Both the position numbers and the translations under genes were made by a program. This document shows positions 38,500 through 46,431 of a DNA stretch of 60,000 nucleotides, in pieces. The notes below the pieces were generated by a model that saw nothing but the letters and a program-made list of their open reading frames with translations, was not told where the DNA came from and ran no database searches. The DNA lies in assembly GCA_950295325.1 (NCBI GenBank), contig OX485804.1:67062033-67122032 (forward strand), in the 5' to 3' direction. This DNA is from Polytrichum commune. Lineage: Eukaryota > Streptophyta > Polytrichopsida > Polytrichales > Polytrichaceae. Position 1 is the stretch's first letter. Each line of letters begins with the position of its first letter.

Positions 38500-38970
38500 A
38501 TGAATACACAAAACAAATGGAGACTTAGAGGGCATAGGATTAGGGATAAGGTGCAAGAGATTAGGAGTCACAACCCACGTCATTCACCTGTCGCTAGTCC
38601 TACAAATTACCCTAAGTCTCATCATGTTTGTCCAGTGTCCCAACCCATTATAAAAATTGATAACCGAATTTATGAACTTTTGAGTATCTTCACTGATAGA
38701 CTCACTAGACTAGAAAACTACGTGTATAACACGTCAGAGAGATTGAGGAGAAACCCGTATAGAGAGGATAATCTTCCCGGTGCTGAAACATTGTGGAGAC
38801 ATATTCAACAAGGGAAAGTACAAGAGTTTAGAGAAGGGGGTAGTGTGTCTACAAGCCAAACTAGGATCCTAACGAAGACTCGTAGAGGATATTATAGAGA
38901 AGATCAAATAGAGTTACCGAGACTGCCTAGGACAATCGACATAACCCAGTGTCAATATTGCTCTAGTTAG
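38500..38970 (+). CDS. Retrotransposon 5' ORF A, unknown function
   Basis: From the first ATG in frame (38500, MNTQNKWRLRG) to TAG at 38970, 156 residues. The product is basic and Arg-rich (RRNPYRED, KTRRGYYRED) with a predicted helical middle (IYELLSIFTDRLTRLENYVY). I see no known domain. A short upstream ATG frame (38481) ends 15 codons later. Its end overlaps the open part of ORF B (38945 onward) in the next forward frame, so A and B may be one product joined by frameshifting or one ancestral ORF split by an indel. Confidence 0.6.
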   Translation: MNTQNKWRLRGHRIRDKVQEIRSHNPRHSPVASPTNYPKSHHVCPVSQPIIKIDNRIYELLSIFTDRLTRLENYVYNTSERLRRNPYREDNLPGAETLWRHIQQGKVQEFREGGSVSTSQTRILTKTRRGYYREDQIELPRLPRTIDITQCQYCSS

Positions 38971-38983
38971 TCTTGAAGAATTA

Positions 38984-39484
38984 ATGGAGTGGTGTTGGCA
39001 AATATCTGAGTCTAATGCATTTGAAGTATATTCGGGACCATATTTATTTTCGGCTTTATATAGATTTTTTCGCCTTGCTTACCACGGGGACGGAATCCGT
39101 ATTAAGCATGAGAGAGTACCCTCACCCAAAGAATTCATAGAGCGATTTGTAGCTTTACCCTTAGATTTGCAGTGGAATATTACCAACAGAGTTTGGGACC
39201 AAGGAGAGGAATATAGAAGAGTGATTGTGAAGAATGATATCCCTGTATTACCCTTTTCCCTTTGGTTCTTATTCTGTATCTACGGAAGATTGAAGAGTGT
39301 AACGTCGAGAGTAGTACCTCCAGTGGACGGTACATGGCAAGGAATCAAGTTATCTAGGAAGAAGTACAAGTTTATATTCAGAAGCCCGAATTATCGAGCC
39401 ACACCCTTTATACCCGACTTTATGCAGCGAGAACCTGTACAACTCTACCTTCACCCAATTAAGTTTAGTTTAATATGTAGGTAG
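38984..39484 (+). CDS. Retrotransposon 5' ORF B, unknown function
   Basis: Starts at ATG 38984 (MEWCWQISES) and ends at TAG, 166 residues; the frame is open from 38945. It contains the aromatic-rich segments YLFSALYRFFRLAY and IPVLPFSLWFLFCIYGRLK, a hydrophobic stretch that may be a buried helix or membrane-active segment. No recognised domain. The gag-pol frame opens 16 bases after its stop, again in the next forward frame. It may be an N-terminal gag extension now separate, or a distinct accessory product. Confidence 0.55.
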   Translation: MEWCWQISESNAFEVYSGPYLFSALYRFFRLAYHGDGIRIKHERVPSPKEFIERFVALPLDLQWNITNRVWDQGEEYRRVIVKNDIPVLPFSLWFLFCIYGRLKSVTSRVVPPVDGTWQGIKLSRKKYKFIFRSPNYRATPFIPDFMQREPVQLYLHPIKFSLICR

Positions 39485-39500
39485 AAGATGGTGTAGTTAG

Positions 39501-42500
39501 GGACAGATAGTCAAACTGGAATCCGCACATGAAAAATCTCATTCTCAATCTGCATCCGTAAGGAAGGCAGCTAGTGATAAAGCTAGAGAAGATAGAGCGG
39601 CAGCCAGAGAGTATAGGAAACAAACACAGGATAGAAGACGAAGTTGGGTTAAGCCATTTTTAGAGGAAGCAAGAGAGGGTTCTGGTAGTATCCCAGGAGA
39701 TATTTTTAAGACACCAGTAAATAAACCTACAACAAGTGTTGAGAGGGATTTCTTATCACCGAAAGTTTTATTTACTGATAATTCACCTCTCACCAGTTCA
39801 CCTACTCCACCATTGTGGGCTACTGCCTATGAACGCACACCATCTCCTGAACTTGACCCAAAGGCTTACGCCAATGTACAAGGCAACCCATTGTTTACGC
39901 CTTATACACCGTCAGTACCCATAGCACAATTAGTACCTCCTCCCTTACAACCAGTAGTACAATTACAACCCGTAGTACAGCTACCACCGATAGTACCGCT
40001 ACCCAATATGGCGGCTAATCCTCCTAGGATCAATAGTGTAGTAAACTTACCCTATTTTCAGGGTAGACCGGGAACAGATCCTGATGTCCATGTGAGGAAA
40101 TTCGAGATTGCATGTGCTGCAAATAGCGTACCTCCGGACAAACAAATGGAAGTATTTGCAGCAACATTGCAAGAGAACGCATTCTTATGGTTTTCCCGTC
40201 AGCAACCATTTGCTAACTGGAACGACCTTAAGAATGCATTCCTGCAATATTTTAGGCCCTTGGGGTTTGAAAACAGTTTAATGGAGAAATTGAGAACCAT
40301 TCGTATGAGTATAAATGAAACCATTGACAATTACTGGGGAAGAATGAGTGACATCCTACTGAGAATGCCCAACCATCAAATCCCGAATAATTTCTTACGG
40401 AATATATTCATAGGAGGTCTATATCCTTTTGAGTTAAAATTATATGTGAGAGAGAGAGCTCCAGCTACTGCTGAGGCAGCTTTTGCTTTGGCAAAAGCTT
40501 GGGAAGAGTCCCGTATAGAGGATCGATACACTTTTGATACTTATAACTACGACCTCTATGACCTACATGGGAATGATCAGTCTTATCACCCAGTGTTGCC
40601 TGGTCAATCACTAACATATCCAGGTGCTAAGCCCATGATAGATGCCACACAGTTCAAACATCCTAGTGCAGATTTGTTTACACCCCCAAGGCTAATGATG
40701 AAGCCTACACCCGTGGTTCAAAACAATTCACAAGAACTAGCCCTTATGGATATCACAAAGAAGTTAGCAGATCTAGAGGTAAAGATCACAAAAGGGGCTA
40801 ATAAAAGACCCCCACCAACTGAAGAGATAACCAATGTATGGTGTAATAACTGTAAGGGCCATGGTCATCTGTCTAATGAATGTCCCACTCCCAAAGGTTT
40901 GAGAGTTAAGTGCACTTTCTGTGGAGGGAATCATTCAGTCAATGAGTGTTGGAATTTACCTAGAAATCGTGCGGTCAACCAGATAGATGCTAACCAATCC
41001 CGACCTTGGCAACAAGAGCGAATGGGTGATATGCCCAACATGGGATATAACCCCAAAAGAAATTTCAACCGTCGGCAAGTGCCTCTTAGTTTTGGGAATC
41101 AACCAACTTGGGGTGATACCAATCAACCACCAAATTGGAGGGGTCCTCCATATAACCCCCGAACCCAAAATTATAAGACACCGATGCCCAACCAGTATGT
41201 AGTGTGTTTCAGATGTGGAGAGATAGGTCATTATGCAGGAGACTGTCCTAATCCTAGAAAGGTTCAACAATATATACCTTTGTGTGGAAATTGTAAAGAG
41301 GCAGGACATCCTACAACCGAGTGTGATCAACCCCGTAAGGAGGGTCCACCATCTGATAGAGATTGGAAGAAAGGTAAACATGTGACTATACAAGAGGATG
41401 AGAGACAGGATCGTAATGTCCATAGAGTTCAACACTCTAAGAGATTAGACGAGGAAGTGAGTGTAGTGACCACTAGATCCCAAAAACAACCTTTAAAGCA
41501 ACAAAATGGGTTTAGTACTGAGAGGTTTAATGAACAACACAGTGACTTGGAAACGAGTCTCTCTGAATATGCTCAAGCACCCTTGATCAGAGCTCCAAAG
41601 GATAAAATAATTGTGGAAGCTAACGTTGTACCAACAACGATTCTTGAGCAAGCTCAGATTCCATCGCCATCTGTTGTTACCAACCCTCCAGTTGTTGTCT
41701 CCAACCCTCATACACCTATTGTACCCACTAATGTTCTTCACCCCCGTCTAAAGACCTTAGCAAGGAGAGAAAGGCCTAAGGGTAAAATGACATCATCACG
41801 ATCGTCTAGAACGATGATGTTATCTAAGGACCTTAAACCCTATGATATCATGGAAGATCTAGATAAAATACAACCAACTATCACAATGAAACAATTGTTG
41901 GCTGTTGCACCACAATGTCGCAGTTCCTTAAGTTCATCCATGATACGTAGACGGCCTAAACCGGCAACAGTCCATGACATTACTTTAAGTCGAGATCCGG
42001 GAGCCCCAACCGTTGATGTCATTATAGGAGGTGCTCTTATACCGGGATTCCAAACTGACACGGGATCAAGTGTCAATTTGATGAATGTGGAAACCATGAA
42101 CGAATTAGGGATATCTAATGTAGTCTCTACCACCATTATTTTAAAAATGGCAGACAGCAGTCGAGTAAAACCCTTAGGAGTATTGGAACAAATTCCAACT
42201 CTCGTAGCCAATATTGAGTATAAGATTGATTATGTCGTCTTTAAGACAATGGACGGTGTACAGTCTTATCCAGGTCTTCTTGGACGCACATGGTTGCTAG
42301 ATGCACAAGCCAAAGAAGATTGGGGGAAAGGTACACTGACCATTGGAAGTGGGTTAAAGAAAATAATTTTACCTTTATTTCCTACCCAATATCATGGTGA
42401 AACGCAAGATGAGGAAACTGAGTTCACCAGTGATGATGGCTATGAAACAGAAAGGGAGACTACGGTGAGTGAATCCATACACCGGATAAATGATAAACCA

Positions 42501-45500
42501 TTCCAATATGGCCCCGTAGGAATGGGAGAGTACTTTTGTGCACTTGGTGATGGAGATTCTGATGATGCTATTCTAGCCTGGCAGAATACCTTACCGGTAA
42601 ACATGGTCAACAATACGAAAATACATAGTTTTGACCAACTAAGACTAGTCCATATTGTACAAGAAGAAGAAGAACGACCCCAAACACTGGTTAAGGATGA
42701 ATTAGCTAAGAAATGGGAGTCTACCATGTTTGAGTCTGACCAACCTGTCAAAAATTACGTGGTTAAGAATGTGTGTAAAGATATGAATTTGAGTGATGAT
42801 AACACACCCCGCATTATCAAAGTCTATGAGAAAATAACGGATGATGAGTGGAAGTTTTGGAGAGATTTCTTTAAGAGGAATATTAAAGTCTTTGCATGGA
42901 CGTACAAAGATTTGCGAGGAGTTCCCCCAGAGATCTGTGAGCATAAGATTATTTTAGAGGAAGGAACAACCCCCGTTCGACAAAGACAATATAGGATGAA
43001 TCCAAAATATTCCCTATTAGTTAAGGAAGAAGTGGATAAATTGTTGGAAGTCGGCATTATCTATCCTATTCCATATAGTGATTGGGTGTCACCCATAGTC
43101 GTAGTACCAAAGAAAAACGGCAAACTACGAATATGCGTGGATTATCGGAAGTTAAACAGTGTCACTAAGAAGGATTATTTTCCTCTACCATTCACAGACA
43201 GTATGTTGGACGGAGTAGCAGGATATGATTGTTATTCCTTTATGGATGGATTTTCTGGGTATAACCAAATTTCAATATATCCACCCCACCGTCCCTTAAC
43301 TGCTTTCACGACACCATGGGGTGTCTTCGCACATGCCCGTATGCCGTTTGGTATGTGTAACTCCCCTGGAACCTTTTCTAGATTAGGGGTTAACACATTT
43401 CAGAAATATCTCCATCGTACAATGGAAGTCTTCCTGGATGATTTTGCAGTCTATAGCACCAAAGAGAAACATGCACAACATCTTCAAGAATGTTTTGATG
43501 AGTGTATGAAAGTTGGAATTTCTATTAATACAGCCAAGTCAGTGTTTCTGGTACCATTTGGTAAGTTGGTAGGTCACATAATATCAAAACAAGGGGTTGC
43601 GACTGACCCTGAGAAAATCGCAATCATCTCTTCATTACCTATACCAACCACCGTTTCAGAGGTCAAAGGATTTTTAGGACACACGGGCTACTATCGTCGT
43701 TTCATCTTTCGTTATTCGGTCATCGCTATGCCATTGACTGAATTGTTAAAGAGGACCGATACCCCACCCGTTTGGACTCAGGCATGTACGGAAGCCTTTA
43801 ATAAACTTAAAAAGAAATTAGCCTCTGCACCAATATTAGTAGCTCCTAATTGGGAAAAAGACTTTGAAGTGTATGTGGATGCGTCAAATGTAGCAGTTGG
43901 GGCTGTGTTAAGCCAAAAAGATGAGAAAGGTCATGACCATCCTATATACTTTGCTAGTCGTCAATTAGTTCAGGCAGAGCGTAATTATACAGTCACGGAG
44001 AGGGAAGCCCTAGGAATGATCTTCTCAGTGCAAAAGTTTAGACATTACCTATTAGGGTATAAGTTTGTATTCCATGTCGATCACGATGCCCTAAAGTACA
44101 TGATAAACAAACCCCAATTAAGTGGAAGAATAGCTAGATGGGTTTTATTATTACAAGAGTTCAATTTCACTATCCAAGTTCGACCTGGTAAGAGTCATGC
44201 TAACGCAGACCACTTATCACGGTTAAGTGATGCGTTAGGCACTGAACCCATCGATGACTCCTTCCCCGATGCTGATTTATTTTTCATAGAAAAGGTGTCT
44301 CCTGAATACGCTGAGATAATTAACTACTTACAAACCAATACATTCCCTAGGGATTTTTCTAAAAAACAACAACAGCGATTGGCTTTTAGAGCAGCTCCAT
44401 ACTCGATCATTGCCGACACGTTGTACAAAAAGGGCAAAGATGGTGTATTGAGACGTTGTATTCTGAGTTCAGAAATACCCTTGATTTTGCAAGGATGTCA
44501 TAGTGACCCCGCAGGAGGTCATTTTGCGGGGAATGTCACTGCTAGAAAAGTCTTACAAGCAGGATATTGGTGGCCCACCCTATTTAATGATTGTGTCACT
44601 TACGCTAGACAGTGTGACGTTTGTCAAAGGGTGGGTAAACCTACAGACACATCAGCAATGCCATTACACCCTATCCTAGCATTGGCACCCTTTGAGAAAT
44701 GGGGAATTGATTTTGTTGGTCCAATTAACCCTCCTAGTAAGAGTGGACGTCATCGTTATATTTTAGTTGCTACAGATTATGCCACTAAATGGGCTGAGGC
44801 TGAAGCCACTAAACGGGATGATAAAGAAACAGTTGCTAAATTCCTTAAAACTAATATCCTCTCACGCTTTGGTTGTCCACGAGAGTTGATTAGCGATAGA
44901 GGTACCCATTTTGTTAATGATGTCATTGAGTTATTAACTGATAAATACAAGATTAAACATCGCCTTACTACCCCATATCACCCGAGAGCCAATGGTCAAA
45001 CAGAGAAGACTAATGGAATTCTGTGTAAAATCATTACCAAAACGGTCCAAGGTTCTATGGTTGACTGGGACATTAAGTTATTGGATGCCTTATGGGCATA
45101 TCGTACAGCCTATAAAGTCACAACCAAATTTACCCCTTTTCAATTGGTTTATGGCCAAGAGGCTATTCTACCCATCGAATTGGAATTACCATCTTTACGT
45201 ATAGCGTTGGAAGAGCGATTAGATGACTCAGAATCATTAGAGGAACGGATTGCAATGTTGGAAAAATTGGATGAAATCCGAGCACAAACTTATCTCAATA
45301 CAGCCGCAATTCAAAAATGGCGGAAAACCTACTATGATAGTAAGATGAAGAATAAAGTCATCTCTGATAATGACTTAGTCTTACTTTATGATAGTCGTTT
45401 TCAAAAATTTCCTGGAAAATTTAAAATTCGTTGGCAAGGTCCTTATAAAGTGGTTAAAAGTTATGAAAATGGCTCTTGCGATCTAGAAGATTTTCAAGGT

Positions 45501-45557
45501 CGACCCTTAGCTACTCGCATTAATGGCAATCGTCTTAAGATTTATTGTACTAACTGA
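39501..45557 (+). CDS. Gag-Pol polyprotein of Ty3/gypsy element
   Basis: One open frame with no break between gag and pol. The first in-frame ATG is 40008 (MAANPPRIN); conserved-looking sequence runs upstream of it to 39501, so the true start is uncertain. Domains: capsid-like gag (about 40090-40520); four zinc knuckles (40842-40883, 40911-40949, 41205-41246, 41283-41324); aspartic protease with DTGSS (Asp at 42057); reverse transcriptase with FLDD (43431-43442); RNase H starting VYVDAS (catalytic Asp at 43878); integrase with HHCC zinc finger (about 44499-44630), catalytic Asp 44709, Asp 44895 and Glu 45003 (35 residues between the last two); and a GPY/F module (RWQGPYKV near 45429). No chromodomain. 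It should make the capsid, copy the RNA and integrate the cDNA. All key residues are present. Confidence 0.95.
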   Translation, partial: GQIVKLESAHEKSHSQSASVRKAASDKAREDRAAAREYRKQTQDRRRSWVKPFLEEAREGSGSIPGDIFKTPVNKPTTSVERDFLSPKVLFTDNSPLTSSPTPPLWATAYERTPSPELDPKAYANVQGNPLFTPYTPSVPIAQLVPPPLQPVVQLQPVVQLPPIVPLPNMAANPPRINSVVNLPYFQGRPGTDPDVHVRKFEIACAANSVPPDKQMEVFAATLQENAFLWFSRQQPFANWNDLKNAFLQYFRPLGFENSLMEKLRTIRMSINETIDNYWGRMSDILLRMPNHQIPNNFLRNIFIGGLYPFELKLYVRERAPATAEAAFALAKAWEESRIEDRYTFDTYNYDLYDLHGNDQSYHPVLPGQSLTYPGAKPMIDATQFKHPSADLFTPPRLMMKPTPVVQNNSQELALMDITKKLADLEVKITKGANKRPPPTEEITNVWCNNCKGHGHLSNECPTPKGLRVKCTFCGGNHSVNECWNLPRNRAVNQIDANQSRPWQQERMGDMPNMGYNPKRNFNRRQVPLSFGNQPTWGDTNQPPNWRGPPYNPRTQNYKTPMPNQYVVCFRCGEIGHYAGDCPNPRKVQQYIPLCGNCKEAGHPTTECDQPRKEGPPSDRDWKKGKHVTIQEDERQDRNVHRVQHSKRLDEEVSVVTTRSQKQPLKQQNGFSTERFNEQHSDLETSLSEYAQAPLIRAPKDKIIVEANVVPTTILEQAQIPSPSVVTNPPVVVSNPHTPIVPTNVLHPRLKTLARRERPKGKMTSSRSSRTMMLSKDLKPYDIMEDLDKIQPTITMKQLLAVAPQCRSSLSSSMIRRRPKPATVHDITLSRDPGAPTVDVIIGGALIPGFQTDTGSSVNLMNVETMNELGISNVVSTTIILKMADSSRVKPLGVLEQIPTLVANIEYKIDYVVFKTMDGVQSYPGLLGRTWLLDAQAKEDWGKGTLTIGSGLKKIILPLFPTQYHGETQDEETEFTSDDGYETERETTVSESIHRINDKPFQYGPVGMGEYFCALGDGDSDDAILAWQNTLPVNMVNNTKIHSFDQLRLVHIVQEEEERPQTLVKDELAKKWESTMFESDQPVKNYVVKNVCKDMNLSDDNTPRIIKVYEKITDDEWKFWRDFFKRNIKVFAWTYKDLRGVPPEICEHKIILEEGTTPVRQRQYRMNPKYSLLVKEEVDKLLEVGIIYPIPYSDWVSPIVVVPKKNGKLRICVDYRKLNSVTKKDYFPLPFTDSMLDGVAGYDCYSFMDGFSGYNQISIYPPHRPLTAFTTPWGVFAHARMPFGMCNSPGTFSRLGVNTFQKYLHRTMEVFLDDFAVYSTKEKHAQHLQECFDECMKVGISINTAKSVFLVPFGKLVGHIISKQGVATDPEKIAIISSLPIPTTVSEVKGFLGHTGYYRRFIFRYSVIAMPLTELLKRTDTPPVWTQACTEAFNKLKKKLASAPILVAPNWEKDFEVYVDASNVAVGAVLSQKDEKGHDHPIYFASRQLVQAERNYTVTEREALGMIFSVQKFRHYLLGYKFVFHVDHDALKYMINKPQLSGRIARWVLLLQEFNFTIQVRPGKSHANADHLSRLSDALGTEPIDDSFPDADLFFIEKVSPEYAEIINYLQTNTFPRDFSKKQQQRLAFRAAPYSIIADTLYKKGKDGVLRRCILSSEIPLILQGCHSDPAGGHFAGNVTARKVLQAGYWWPTLFNDCVTYARQCDVCQRVGKPTDTSAMPLHPILALAPFEKWGIDFVGPINPPSKSGRHRYILVATDYATKWAEAEATKRDDKETVAKFLKTNILSRFGCPRELISDRGTHFVNDVIELLTDKYKIKHRLTTPYHPRANGQTEKTNGILCKIITKTVQGSMVDWDIKLLDALWAYRTAYKVTTKFTPFQLVYGQEAILPIELELPSLRIALEERLDDSESLEERIAMLEKLDEIRAQTYLNTAAIQKWRKTYYDSKMKNKVISDNDLVLLYDSRFQKFPGKFKIRWQGPYKVVKSYENGSCDLEDFQGRPLATRINGNRLKIYCTN

Positions 45558-45569
45558 GGTCAGTTAGTA
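45548..45569 (+). other. Perfect hairpin over the pol stop codon
   Basis: TACTAACTGA (45548-45557) and TCAGTTAGTA (45560-45569) pair perfectly around a 2-nt gap, and the TGA stop of pol lies in the left arm. In-frame TAA codons follow within a few codons, so long readthrough is unlikely. A transcript-end or packaging role is possible. Confidence 0.7.
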
Positions 45570-45577
45570 TAATAAAT

Positions 45578-45589
45578 AAGGGGGGAAGA
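45578..45589 (+). other. Internal polypurine tract
   Basis: AAGGGGGGAAGA, 21 bases after the pol stop, looks like a plus-strand primer tract. In a simple gypsy element the 3' LTR would start about here. It may be a relic of an older 3' end or a working central tract. Confidence 0.5.
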
Positions 45590-46431
45590 TAGTTTGAAAA
45601 GTAATAAAGAGCAAATTTTTCAAATTTTTCAAATTACTAGGTAGCACGCCGCGAATTATTAAATTGGGCAATAATCAAGTTAATCATAACAAAGGGAATT
45701 TAAGCATCAGTCTAAAATCAATCTATCAGAGAGAAAAGATAATGCAAAGAACATATTTCGATGAAGCGATAAAGACAGGTAGGTTGATTTTAAATTTTGA
45801 ATTGAAATATTAAAACATCAGTGTAGACGTTTTTTTTAATTTGCCTAATTACTACTAAACTTTTAATAAAGATTAGATTTCAAAGCCAAAACTAAAACTA
45901 GAAATTAATGGTAATAGGCTATAATCTTGGAAATAACACATGATACTCATTTAATTATTTAGGTCTGATAAGATTGATTGAGCTTAATGGAGGAAGAAAT
46001 GATTGGAAACAATCTCATGATGAAAATCTGAAGGGTTGTTAAATGATGAAAGCTGGCTATAATCATGCAAGGCCTATAATGGGGGCGGGTGAGCCTAACC
46101 ACTCCCCTCTTAATCATGATTTGTCACACACCACACATGGCGGCGCGAATTCGAGCAAGCTCTTACCAAGTTCAGGCTATAATCAAAGGATCCCTCACAA
46201 ATGCAACAGGTGCATTAGTGGTTACCAGCTGAGAGTGAATCAACGAATGTGTAGTGTGAGTTCGAGTGTGCATGCCGAGGGAGATTTCAGAGTTCAAATT
46301 GTGAGGACTGTGTGAAATTTTGAGTGTTCTCTGAGAATACTGAGCGAAACAAGCAGTAATCTTGACTACCATTGAGATTGAGGTTAATCAGGAGAGTGGT
46401 TGAGGAGTGGTTTGCAGGCTATAATCAAAAG
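45590..46431 (+). promoter_or_regulatory. Non-coding spacer before accessory ORF, motif-rich
   Basis: About 840 bp without a convincing gene. GGCTATAATC occurs at 45917-45926, 46055-46064, 46175-46184 and 46417-46426, with a related GGCCTATAAT at 46071-46080, all on the plus strand and leading up to the accessory start. Several short ATG frames precede that ORF, so a spliced or separate transcript is likely. Confidence 0.45.

Noticed and set aside
40956-41435. Antisense 159-residue frame inside gag
   Set aside because: It overlaps the zinc-knuckle region of the strongly supported gag-pol frame on the other strand and has no domain.
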